DNA from: Alphaproteobacteria bacterium
Lineage (GTDB): Bacteria > Pseudomonadota > Alphaproteobacteria > RF32 > CAG-239
Direction of reading: 5' to 3'
Length of the DNA stretch: 24,205 nt
Assembly (NCBI GenBank): GCA_020025875.1
Contig: JAHHRI010000018.1
Coordinates: 1-24,205 of the forward strand
The notes below the pieces were generated by a model that did no database searches, had not been told where the DNA came from, and was given only the letters and a program-made list of their open reading frames with translations. The position numbers and the translations under genes were made by a program. Numbering within the stretch: position 1 is the first letter of the stretch; every line of letters begins with the position of its first letter. Of this stretch, positions 16,451 through 22,875 are shown piece after piece.

Positions 16451-16479
16451 GTTATACACCTTTTTGCCTATTTCGTCAA
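16451..16479 (-). promoter_or_regulatory. Sigma70-type promoter for the lipoprotein gene
   Basis: On the minus strand TTGACG (16474-16479) and TATAAC (16451-16456) are 17 bp apart, giving a leader of about 80 nt. The rest of the interval 16364-16595 shows no gene. Confidence 0.6.
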
Positions 16480-16595
16480 TATCTCCGTGATCGGTAAAAA
16501 AAAGGATACTAACCGCCTATATCCACCCCGCCAGCGGCGAAAAAAATCCCCTCTGCGGTTGTATGCCTGAGTATTTTTCCAATATGTCAAACGAC

Positions 16596-16644
16596 AAAAA
16601 GCCGTCTTAAACGGCGGATATGGGCGGTTTTGATATAAAAACCG
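16596..16644 (-). terminator. Terminator after mltG, with an extra hairpin in front
   Basis: On the minus strand CGGTTTT/AAAACCG (16625-16644) forms a first hairpin directly after the mltG stop. GCCGT/ACGGC (16601-16615) with a 5-nt loop and a run of five T then makes a canonical terminator. It closes the acpP-fabF-mltG cluster. Confidence 0.75.
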
Positions 16645-17634
16645 TCAGTTTTTACTGCCACGGGCAGCAACACGCTTGTTCTTGATTGTCTTTTTATAAA
16701 GAGAAACATTTTTATTGTGTTCTTGCAAATTGTGGGCAAAGTGATGCCCGCCGATTCCCGTGGCGACAAAATAAAGATAATCGGCATCGCTTGGGTTAAT
16801 CGCCGCAAAAATGGCGTCACGCCCAGGATTGCAGATCGGCCCCGGAGGCAGACCGTAATATTTGTATGTGTTGTAAGGGCTCTCAACATTTAAATCTTTG
16901 CGGTAAAGCTGCCGTCCAAGGTCTTTTTTTCCCTTGGTCAGGGCATAGATCACCGTCGGATCGGTTTGCAACTTCATCCCTTTTTCCAGCCGGTTGATAA
17001 ACACGGCTGCCACATCGGCTCGCTCTCTCGCCACACCGGTTTCTTTTTCGATAATGGAAGCCAAGGTCAGCAACTGCTGCCGATTTTTCAAAACTTTTTG
17101 CCCGTTTTGCCGCCATGCCTCGTCAAGCGTTTTTTTCATTGCCGACCGTGCTCGGCTGACAATGCCGTCGCGACTGTCTCCTTTAACATAACTGTAGGTT
17201 TCGGGCAACAATTCGCCTTCGCCGACGGCAACTGTCAGTTTGCCCGACAAATGGGGCTCCGCTCTGATCAGCGCCAGCATTTGTTCGGTCGTCAACCCCT
17301 CAGGCAAAGTCAATCGGCGATAATGCACTTCGCCTCGGCTGATAATCGCCATAACTTCGCGCATGGAAATGCCCGGCAAAAAAACATATTCCCCCGCTTT
17401 CAGCTCTTTGTCCAGCCCGCTCAGCCTTGCCGCCAGAAGAAATGGAAGCGGGTGCGCAATAACCCCCGCTTCCATCAGTTGTTCCGCCACCTGACGAGAT
17501 CCCGCGCCTTTTTTGATCAGCAGCTGTACCTCTGCACAACGCTCATCCGTCAGATTGAACAAATAATAAAAAAGTGTCCCTGCCACAATGGCAACTACCG
17601 CTGCCAATGCCGCAAGCCTCTTGATGCAAGTCAT
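16645..17634 (-). CDS. mltG: Endolytic murein transglycosylase MltG
   Basis: MltG is an inner-membrane, periplasm-facing lytic transglycosylase that cuts nascent glycan strands and is thought to end peptidoglycan polymerisation. The 329-residue protein has one N-terminal transmembrane helix (residues 8-25), a LysM-like region (VQLLIKKGAGSRQVAEQLME) and the YceG-type catalytic domain. That domain contains LPEGLTTEQML, GELLPETYSYVKGDSRDGIV and LASIIEKETGVARERADVAA, where Glu196 is the likely catalytic residue. LQTDPTVIYALTKG, SPYNTYKYYGLPPGPICNPG and the C-terminal YLYFVATGIGGHHFAHNLQEH complete the family pattern. The start lies 3 bp after the fabF stop without a clear ribosome site, so translation is probably coupled to fabF. 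Confidence 0.93.
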   Translation of the reverse strand: MTCIKRLAALAAVVAIVAGTLFYYLFNLTDERCAEVQLLIKKGAGSRQVAEQLMEAGVIAHPLPFLLAARLSGLDKELKAGEYVFLPGISMREVMAIISRGEVHYRRLTLPEGLTTEQMLALIRAEPHLSGKLTVAVGEGELLPETYSYVKGDSRDGIVSRARSAMKKTLDEAWRQNGQKVLKNRQQLLTLASIIEKETGVARERADVAAVFINRLEKGMKLQTDPTVIYALTKGKKDLGRQLYRKDLNVESPYNTYKYYGLPPGPICNPGRDAIFAAINPSDADYLYFVATGIGGHHFAHNLQEHNKNVSLYKKTIKNKRVAARGSKN

Positions 17635-17637
17635 TTT

Positions 17638-18912
17638 CTAATCGTCAACTTTTTTGAAAATGACCGACGAATTGGTACCGCCGAAGCCAAACGAATTGGA
17701 CATTGCCGCGGTAAATTCTTTTTTCTTTGCTTTCAGCGGCACTAAATCGAAATCGGCAACCTCATCGGCAGGATCTTCCAAATTGAGGGTTGGCGGACAG
17801 TTTTGTTCGCGCAACGCCTTAATCGTCAACACCGCCTCAACGGCACCGGCAGCACCCAGCAAGTGACCGATGGCCGACTTGGTTGAAGACATTGAAACAT
17901 TGGACATATTGTCACCAAACAGACGTTTTACCGCCAACGCCTCACCGACATCACCTGCCGGCGTTGATGTGCCGTGTGCGTTGATGTAACCAATATCGGA
18001 AAGCGCCACACCATGCTCTGCCGCGTGCTCTGCCGCCATTTTCATGGCGCGGTATGCCCCGTCTCCGGAAGGTGCCGTAATGTGATAAGCGTCACCGCTC
18101 ATGCCGTAACCGACAATTTCGGCATAAATCTTTGCCCCGCGAGCTTTGGCATGTTCATATTCTTCCAGCACCAAAGCACCGGCCCCCTCACCCATGACAA
18201 AACCGCTGCGAGCCTTATCCCACGGACGAGAAGCCTTTTCCGGACAATCGTTAAAATCGGCCGTTACCGCCTTCATTCTGGCAAAGCCGGCAAGCCCCAA
18301 AATATTAACTGCCGATTCCGCACCGCCTGCCAACATCAGATCGGCATCGCCGCGGGCAATCATGGCAGCGGCATCACCAATCGCATGGGTGCCGGTTGAG
18401 CACGCCGTAACGCAAGCATGATTCGGACCTTTCAATCCGAAACGGATCGACAGATTGCCGGAAATCATGTTAATCAGGCAAGAAGGGATAAAAAACGGAG
18501 AAACCCGATGAGCGCTCTTGTTTTCGTTGATGATGACAGATGTTTCATAAATTGTCTGCAAACCGCCGATACCCGATCCCATCATCACGCCGGCGCGGAA
18601 TTGTTCATCTTCGCTTTCCGCTTTCCAGCCGCTGTCTTCCATGGCATCTATACCGGCCGCCATGCCGAACAGAATAAACTTATCAACCCGCCGTTGTTCT
18701 TTCGGCTCCATCACCGTATCCGGATCAAATTGGTGTTGTTCTTTGCCCATCGGCACTTTTCCGGCAATTTTGACAGGCACGTCATACAATTCAAGATCAT
18801 CATCAATTCTTCTGATTGCCGATTTGCCGGCAATAATGTTTTCCCAGTTATAGTCAACGCCTCTGCCGAAAGGAGCCAGCATTCCCATTCCTGTTACAAC
18901 TACTCTTCTCAT
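17638..18912 (-). CDS. fabF: 3-oxoacyl-[acyl-carrier-protein] synthase II (KAS II)
   Basis: It condenses malonyl-ACP with acyl-ACP in cytoplasmic fatty-acid elongation. The 424-residue thiolase-fold enzyme has the full Cys-His-His triad: Cys171 in VTACSTG, His313 in NAHGTSTPAGD and His350 in SAIGHLLGAAG. The C-terminal NSFGFGGTNSSVIF is also typical of KAS II. AAGGA lies six bases before the ATG at 18912. Its donor carrier AcpP is encoded just upstream, and mltG follows at 3 bp. Transcription appears to come from a private promoter lying in the acpP terminator as well as from any read-through. Confidence 0.96.
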   Translation of the reverse strand: MRRVVVTGMGMLAPFGRGVDYNWENIIAGKSAIRRIDDDLELYDVPVKIAGKVPMGKEQHQFDPDTVMEPKEQRRVDKFILFGMAAGIDAMEDSGWKAESEDEQFRAGVMMGSGIGGLQTIYETSVIINENKSAHRVSPFFIPSCLINMISGNLSIRFGLKGPNHACVTACSTGTHAIGDAAAMIARGDADLMLAGGAESAVNILGLAGFARMKAVTADFNDCPEKASRPWDKARSGFVMGEGAGALVLEEYEHAKARGAKIYAEIVGYGMSGDAYHITAPSGDGAYRAMKMAAEHAAEHGVALSDIGYINAHGTSTPAGDVGEALAVKRLFGDNMSNVSMSSTKSAIGHLLGAAGAVEAVLTIKALREQNCPPTLNLEDPADEVADFDLVPLKAKKKEFTAAMSNSFGFGGTNSSVIFKKVDD

Positions 18913-18949
18913 CGAATTTCCTTAAAATTAAATTGGTATTTAAGCTATT

Positions 18950-18978
18950 TTTATATGAAAAAACTCGCTTTATGTCAA
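18950..18978 (-). promoter_or_regulatory. fabF promoter embedded in the acpP terminator
   Basis: On the minus strand a perfect TTGACA (18973-18978) and TATAAA (18950-18955) are exactly 17 bp apart. The -35 spans the last bases of the 5' stem arm and the loop of the acpP terminator hairpin, and the spacer covers its 3' arm and U-run. The leader would be about 30 nt. Confidence 0.65.
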
Positions 18979-18986
18979 GCGAGTTT
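18958..18986 (-). terminator. Intrinsic terminator after acpP
   Basis: A 10-bp stem, AAACTCGCTT with AAGCGAGTTT, has a 6-nt loop followed on the minus strand by a T-run (18958-18963). It lies 22 bp after the acpP stop and only 45 bp before fabF. It probably sets the excess of acpP over fabF transcript. Confidence 0.85.
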
Positions 18987-19008
18987 AGTCTTTGGCAACT
19001 TAAAAGAT

Positions 19009-19242
19009 TTAAGCGTTTTTGTTCAGATAATCGATAGCGTCCTTCACGGTCAGGATCTTCTCGGCGGCTTCGTCGGGAATTTCACATCCGAATTCTTCTT
19101 CGAAAGCCATAACCAACTCAACGGTATCCAGGCTGTCTGCGCCCAGATCGTCAATGAAGCTGGCGGTATCGGTTACTTTTGATTCTTCTACGCCGAGATG
19201 TTCTGCAACAATCTTCTTAACGCGATTAGCTGTATCAGTCAT
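19009..19242 (-). CDS. acpP: Acyl carrier protein
   Basis: This 77-residue acidic helical protein carries growing acyl chains on a phosphopantetheine arm. The attachment site is Ser37 in the invariant DSL context (GADSLDTVELVMAFEEEF), and length and charge are those of bacterial AcpP. GAGG stands eight bases before the ATG. It is the first gene of the acpP-fabF-mltG cluster and has its own terminator. A possible upstream promoter (TTGTCA on the minus strand near 19335, with a loosely spaced TAACAA) is too weak for me to call. Confidence 0.97.
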   Translation of the reverse strand: MTDTANRVKKIVAEHLGVEESKVTDTASFIDDLGADSLDTVELVMAFEEEFGCEIPDEAAEKILTVKDAIDYLNKNA

Positions 19243-19522
19243 TTGATAAACCTCAAAAAATATTAAAACAACAAAGTTATTGGGTATAACGTTTTAATCA
19301 CCCGTGCTGCCTTGTTAGCACAGTTTTATATTAATTGACAAGCATTATTTTTATGATTTTCCATCTCTTTTAGTCTATCTGCCGTTAAAATGATTGATTT
19401 TTCTTGCCTTGCGGGCAGATTAAAAAGTGCATAAATCGGTTCTCTTCTTGACAACCGCCGCTCCCGTGCTTAACTGTTTAGCTATTAAAAGAGGACTCTG
19501 TTTTTCAAAGAGGATTTTTAAA

Positions 19523-19765
19523 ATGCAAAAGATCTCTTTTTCCTTTTTGCTGGCGGCAACCGCCCTTAGCACCGTCCGTGTCCACCACTACAAACCGGAA
19601 AACGACAGCCTTTTTGCCGATACCGCCGCCGTCGAAACGCTCATCACCGATGCCGTTTCCCCGTCTGCCGCCCCCAAAACCGCAGAAACCGAGAATAACG
19701 GCGAATTTGCGGAAGATCATCCGGAAACGACCGCCAACGACGAAGAAACGCTGATTGAAGAATAG
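19523..19765 (+). CDS. Small secreted acidic protein of unknown function
   Basis: An 80-residue protein with a signal-peptide-like start (MQKISFSFLLAATALSTV). The rest is low-complexity and acidic, rich in Glu, Asp, Ala and Thr (for example ENNGEFAEDHPETTANDEE), with no cysteine and no domain I recognise. The frame extends upstream to a GTG at 19427, but AGAGGA lies eight bases before the ATG at 19523, which also gives the cleaner signal peptide. Codon use is like that of the neighbours. It is probably exported and intrinsically disordered. It precedes ldh by 139 bp and could share a transcript with it, since no terminator is evident between them. Confidence 0.6.
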   Translation: MQKISFSFLLAATALSTVRVHHYKPENDSLFADTAAVETLITDAVSPSAAPKTAETENNGEFAEDHPETTANDEETLIEE

Positions 19766-19904
19766 CGCGTTTAATATTTTGCTTTCCGCAGGGCTGAATT
19801 TTATACAAAGATTTTTACGATTTAAACTTGCTTTTAACAAGCTCTGCACCTAAATTGGAAAACAGAAAATCACCTAAATAATAATATCTTCTAAGGAGAA
19901 AAAA

Positions 19905-20852
19905 ATGTTAAACATCGGAATCATCGGTGCCGGCGGTGTCGGCAGCACGGCCGCCTTTGCTCTCGTTATGCGCGGAGTGGCACGCAAAGTGATCCTCATT
20001 GACCAAAATACCAAAAGAGCAGAAGCCGAGGCTGAAGACATTGCCCACGCCACCCCTTTTGCCTATGCCAACAAAATCAAAGCCGGCAGCTACAAAGACC
20101 TTGAAAATGCCGATGTCGTTATCATCACGGCCGGCGCCAACCAAAAGCCCGGAGAAACCCGCAACGATCTGTTGGCCACCAATGTCAAAATTTTTGAAAA
20201 CATTATTCCTCAGCTGGCAGAATATGCGCCCAACGCCATTTTGGTCATTGCCTCCAACCCGATGGATGTTATGACTGCCGTGGCCATCAAATTGTCCGGA
20301 TTCCCCGAAAACCGAGTTTTCGGAAGCGGTACCGTACTTGACACCGCTCGTTTCCGTACCCTGCTCGGCTATCATCTGGGCGTTTCGCCAAAATCTCTGC
20401 ATGCCAACGTCCTTGGCGAACACGGCGACAGCGAAGTGCTGATCTGGTCCAACGCCGTTGCCGGTACCGTTCAGCTGGAACAACTCTCAAAAGACCTTGA
20501 CCGCGCGTTGACGGAAGAAGTCAAAAACGAAATTGACGACAATGTCCGCAATGCCGCATACAAAATCATCAACGGCAAAGGCTCCACCACTTTCGGCATT
20601 GCCGGCGCCCTGTGTCGCATCTGCCAGGCAATCGACAGCAACGAATACGCCATTTTAAACGTGTCTGCCCTGCATCCCGAAGTGGAAGGTGTCAAGGACA
20701 TCTGTATGTCCATGCCCTGTGTCATCGGTAAACGTGGCATTCACAACCGCCTCTACCCGACTTTCAGCGAAGATGAGCACACCAAGCTGAAACAAAGCGC
20801 GGAAACAATCAAAAACTTTACCGAAACCGCATTAAACTACATTAAAAACTAA
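19905..20852 (+). CDS. ldh: L-lactate dehydrogenase
   Basis: It reduces pyruvate to L-lactate with NADH in the cytoplasm, regenerating NAD during fermentation. The 315-residue protein has the Rossmann motif GAGGVG (8-13) and Asp33 for NAD. The substrate-specificity loop is AGANQKPGETR, where Gln80 marks lactate rather than malate dehydrogenase (malate enzymes have Arg there), and the loop arginine is Arg86. Arg149 in VLDTARFR and the catalytic His173 in GEHGDSEV are also present. A strong AAGGAG six bases before the ATG (19893-19898) indicates high translation. CACCTAAAT occurs twice in the leader, 24 bp apart (19847 and 19871). With the phosphofructokinase gene in the same window it points to lactate-producing glycolysis. 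Confidence 0.95.
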   Translation: MLNIGIIGAGGVGSTAAFALVMRGVARKVILIDQNTKRAEAEAEDIAHATPFAYANKIKAGSYKDLENADVVIITAGANQKPGETRNDLLATNVKIFENIIPQLAEYAPNAILVIASNPMDVMTAVAIKLSGFPENRVFGSGTVLDTARFRTLLGYHLGVSPKSLHANVLGEHGDSEVLIWSNAVAGTVQLEQLSKDLDRALTEEVKNEIDDNVRNAAYKIINGKGSTTFGIAGALCRICQAIDSNEYAILNVSALHPEVEGVKDICMSMPCVIGKRGIHNRLYPTFSEDEHTKLKQSAETIKNFTETALNYIKN

Positions 20853-20861
20853 CTTGTTAAC

Positions 20862-20897
20862 TTGTCCGCCCTTCGTAGCTGCTCGGAGGGCGGACAA
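20862..20897 (+). terminator. GC-rich hairpin directly after ldh, without a U-run
   Basis: An 11-bp perfect stem, TTGTCCGCCCT with AGGGCGGACAA, encloses a 14-nt loop 10 bp after the ldh stop. No T-run follows on either strand, so it may protect the 3' end of the mRNA rather than terminate. A second, canonical terminator follows at 20920. Confidence 0.5.
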
Positions 20898-20919
20898 AAC
20901 GTTTAAAAATAAACCAGAC

Positions 20920-20955
20920 ACAAAAAAGGAGTTCGTATACGAACCCCTTTTTTGT
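20920..20955. terminator. Bidirectional terminator between ldh and the helical-repeat gene
   Basis: ACAAAAAAGG and CCTTTTTTGT flank the perfect palindrome GTTCGTATACGAAC with a single A/C mismatch, making one long hairpin with A and T runs for both strands. It serves the convergent gene ends. Confidence 0.85.
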
Positions 20956-20971
20956 ACTAAGTTATCAAACA

Positions 20972-21454
20972 TTATTTACCATATGTCATCCATATATCAT
21001 CATAAATGACAACCAGTTTCTTTTCGGCATGTTCACGGAAAAACAATAATGCTTTCCCGCACAATTCGCGTCTTTTGATATACTGCAAGGTTGTCGCCAT
21101 TTTTTTCTGCTTCACCATTGCCATCTGCACGCTTTCTCCGAGAGCGTGATACTTGGCATAAATGGACAAAGCCTTAGGATAGTGTATCAATAAAGACTCT
21201 GTTGAACGAGTACAACGACGGTACTTAAAGTAGATACAAAACAAATCCTTGCGTCCGCTCTGGATCAGCCTTCTTTCCACTTCTTGGTCAAGTTGATATT
21301 TTTTGACATAACATTCAAACTTGAAAGTATCTCGTAAAAAGAGAAGCTCGATCTGAGCTTTCATCATCAACTTCCCATCTTGTAAACGCTCTCTAAACTC
21401 TCTCAGACTGTGGAACTTGGTCAACGCAATCTGCTCATTGAGTGTCTGTTTCAT
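20972..21454 (-). CDS. Hypothetical protein with degenerate helical repeats (160 aa)
   Basis: I do not recognise a named family. The protein is basic and helical. It contains a loosely repeated unit of about 27-30 residues: LLFLRDTFKFECYVKKYQL, then RLIQSGRKDLFCIYFKY, then LLIHYPKALSIYAKYHAL. Each has a leucine-rich helix followed by a Y-x-K-Y-like helix, so an all-alpha solenoid is plausible. It has no signal peptide, no membrane segment and no catalytic motif. The ATG at 21454 has no Shine-Dalgarno, unlike most neighbours. A candidate promoter lies 43 bp upstream, with divergent transcription of the cysteine-rich gene. Function unknown. Confidence 0.6.
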   Translation of the reverse strand: MKQTLNEQIALTKFHSLREFRERLQDGKLMMKAQIELLFLRDTFKFECYVKKYQLDQEVERRLIQSGRKDLFCIYFKYRRCTRSTESLLIHYPKALSIYAKYHALGESVQMAMVKQKKMATTLQYIKRRELCGKALLFFREHAEKKLVVIYDDIWMTYGK

Positions 21455-21496
21455 AATTGGAAAAATTAAAGGTGCATAATAATAAATTATATTTTC

Positions 21497-21525
21497 ATCA
21501 TGAACTTTTTTTGTCTATTAGTCAA
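21497..21525 (-). promoter_or_regulatory. Candidate promoter for the helical-repeat gene
   Basis: On the minus strand TTGACT (21520-21525) and CATGAT (21497-21502) are 17 bp apart. The -10 is a poor match. The leader would be AT-rich, about 35-40 nt, and without a ribosome-binding site. Confidence 0.35.
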
Positions 21526-21540
21526 GTTGTTTTTATTCTG

Positions 21541-21569
21541 TTGCAAAAATTTTCATTTTGCTGTATACT
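21541..21569 (+). promoter_or_regulatory. Sigma70-type promoter for the cysteine-rich secreted protein
   Basis: TTGCAA (21541-21546) and TATACT (21564-21569) are 17 bp apart. The transcript would begin about 20 nt before the ATG, with AAGGAG (21584-21589) in the leader. Confidence 0.65.
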
Positions 21570-21597
21570 AAAGTCAGTTTTAAAAGGAGAATTCTCA

Positions 21598-21945
21598 ATG
21601 CGCAAACTATGGATTTTGCTGTTTGTTTCAATATTGGTAACCGGCGGTGCATGGAAGGCTCAAGCCGGCGTTCGCTTCATTACCGATGTGCCGCAAAACA
21701 GTTTTTTAGGCAGGCCGCCCAAAATTTCAAGCAGCCAAAGACAGCTCAATCATTGTCTTTCTGCTGGTTATACCCAAACCAAAAAGTCCTGTGGCGACAA
21801 AGTGGCAGTCAACCCCTGCCCCTACAACAAACAGATGTTTAAGGCGTGCTGTGACAAAGAATACAGCCACTCCAAAGAATATTGCCTAAAACGCGGGCTG
21901 CAACCCAGTCGCCGTTCTTGCGAAGGATTATACGCCTGCCAATAA
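21598..21945 (+). CDS. Small secreted cysteine-rich protein (115 aa)
   Basis: The N-terminus (MRKLWILLFVSILVTGGAWK followed by AQA) is a clear signal peptide, so the product is exported to the periplasm or beyond. The mature part is about 90 residues with eight cysteines, arranged as two related blocks. The first is C-x3-GY-x6-C-x8-CP-x7-AC; the second is C-x10-C-x11-C-x5-C. Even cysteine number and export suggest disulfide bonds. I do not know a named family; similar Cys/GY blocks may occur in larger surface proteins of related gut bacteria, but I cannot verify this. AAGGAG lies eight bases before the ATG at 21598, and a longer frame from 21457 overlaps the promoter and is rejected. It has its own promoter and terminator. 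Confidence 0.75.
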   Translation: MRKLWILLFVSILVTGGAWKAQAGVRFITDVPQNSFLGRPPKISSSQRQLNHCLSAGYTQTKKSCGDKVAVNPCPYNKQMFKACCDKEYSHSKEYCLKRGLQPSRRSCEGLYACQ

Positions 21946-21965
21946 CCCACACGGCAAACAAATAT

Positions 21966-22000
21966 AAAAAAGACTCTTTTGATGAAAAGAGTCTTTTTTT
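21966..22000 (+). terminator. Strong terminator after the cysteine-rich gene
   Basis: A 15-bp perfect stem, AAAAAAGACTCTTTT with AAAAGAGTCTTTTTT, has a GATG loop and ends in a T-run. It begins 20 bp after the stop codon. Confidence 0.9.
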
Positions 22001-22161
22001 ATGTTGCCACCGCAAACAACCGATGGGCTTATGCCTCGGCTCAGCAGCGAAAAAAGAAAATTGACCAATGTTGCTTGCCCTCATTTTAAAGGCGCAAATC
22101 GTTGCGAGCTTTTACAACTTAAAGCCGTCCGCAAAGATATAACCGACAAAGGCATCAACAC

Positions 22162-22191
22162 AAAAATGCCGTTCTTTGCAGAACGGCATTT
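22162..22191 (-). terminator. Intrinsic terminator after rpsU
   Basis: AAATGCCGTTCT (22164-22175) pairs with AGAACGGCATTT (22180-22191) over a 4-nt loop and is followed on the minus strand by TTTTTG. It starts 21 bp after the rpsU stop. The stretch 22001-22161 shows nothing I can call. Confidence 0.88.
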
Positions 22192-22212
22192 GTCAAAACT
22201 TGCCCAGACGGC

Positions 22213-22419
22213 TTAGAAACCTTCGGTATCCAAGCGTTTGCGAAGTTGCTTACGGGAACGTCTGATCGCTTCTGCCTGACGACGCGCTTTTTTCTCAGAG
22301 TTCTTTTCGTGATGGCGACGCAGTTTCATTTCACGGAAAACACCTTCACGCTGCATTTTCTTCTTCAAAACTTTCAAAGACTGACCGACATCATTACCGA
22401 TAACAGTAACTTGAACCAC
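22213..22419 (-). CDS. rpsU: 30S ribosomal protein bS21
   Basis: The 68-residue, strongly basic small-subunit protein takes part in translation initiation near the 3' end of 16S rRNA. The motif LKVLKKKMQREGVFREMKLR (residues 16-35) is diagnostic, and the rest is Arg/Lys-rich helix. Translation starts at GTG (22417-22419), supported by GAGGTGA seven bases upstream; no ATG is available in frame. It is downstream of the DUF465 gene on the same strand at 109 bp and has its own candidate promoter in the gap. Confidence 0.96.
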   Translation of the reverse strand: MVQVTVIGNDVGQSLKVLKKKMQREGVFREMKLRRHHEKNSEKKARRQAEAIRRSRKQLRKRLDTEGF

Positions 22420-22472
22420 TTAAATCACCTCATTTCAAACTATTTTATGGGTTATTTCTAAAAATTGTTTGT

Positions 22473-22501
22473 TTATTATCATATTCCAACGGCAAAAGCA
22501 A
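22473..22501 (-). promoter_or_regulatory. Candidate promoter for rpsU
   Basis: On the minus strand TTGCTT (22496-22501) and TAATAA (22473-22478) are 17 bp apart, placing the start of transcription about 46 nt before the GTG. Confidence 0.4.
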
Positions 22502-22528
22502 TTATTTTTTTCAACCGGCTCGGCAAAA

Positions 22529-22741
22529 TCAAGCAATAATGTTAGGCATAATTTTGGCTTCGATCGACTTAATTTGTTTTTTTACCCCGCTGCGCATGAT
22601 ATTCAACTGTTTAGCCTTAGCAAAATCGATGGTAGAATTTCGGGCAACCAGATGGCGGATATCGGAGCATACCCGTCTTTCCTCCAACCGCAACTCACAC
22701 AACTGATGAGTCAGTTTGCTCAAATTGTCATTTTTAATCAT
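22529..22741 (-). CDS. DUF465-family small protein
   Basis: This 70-residue helical, likely coiled-coil protein has the DUF465 (PF04325, YdcH-type) pattern. It has an N-terminal helix ending LRLEERRVCSDIRHL, a D-x-A-x-x-x-x-L turn, and a second helix closing with SGVKKQIKSIEAKIMPNIIA. In alphaproteobacterial members the tail is typically P-D-I-I-A. The role of the family is unknown. A GAGGA lies eleven bases before the ATG, which is rather distant. It is divergent from the phosphofructokinase gene and lies upstream of rpsU on the same strand. Confidence 0.75.
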   Translation of the reverse strand: MIKNDNLSKLTHQLCELRLEERRVCSDIRHLVARNSTIDFAKAKQLNIMRSGVKKQIKSIEAKIMPNIIA

Positions 22742-22785
22742 TTTGAGATAAATCCTCGGATTTATAAAAAGTCTTATTTAAAATT

Positions 22786-22807
22786 TTTACAAACAACATT
22801 TTGTAAA
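22786..22807. promoter_or_regulatory. 22-bp inverted repeat (possible operator) upstream of the phosphofructokinase gene
   Basis: TTTACAAA and TTTGTAAA form a perfect 8-bp inverted repeat around a 6-bp centre, covering the -35 and most of the spacer of the candidate promoter. The geometry fits a dimeric regulator site. It could also affect the divergent DUF465 gene. Which regulator binds cannot be read from the sequence. Confidence 0.45.
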
Positions 22808-22815
22808 TTTATATT
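22786..22815 (+). promoter_or_regulatory. Candidate promoter for the phosphofructokinase gene
   Basis: TTTACA (22786-22791) and TATATT (22810-22815), each five of six matches to consensus, are 18 bp apart. A second possibility downstream is TTGAAA with TAAAAA at 16 bp. The first promoter is overlapped by an inverted repeat. Confidence 0.5.
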
Positions 22816-22875
22816 GAAATGTACCACATTTGTGCTAAAAATGCAACCAATATTTATTGGTAACAGGAGTTTTAC

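Noticed and set aside
18418..19182. 254-codon plus-strand frame across fabF and acpP
   Set aside because: It spans two convincing genes and the terminator between them on the opposite strand.
19908..20483. 191-codon minus-strand open frame opposite ldh
   Set aside because: Antisense shadow of ldh; Gly/Val/Phe-rich low-information translation.
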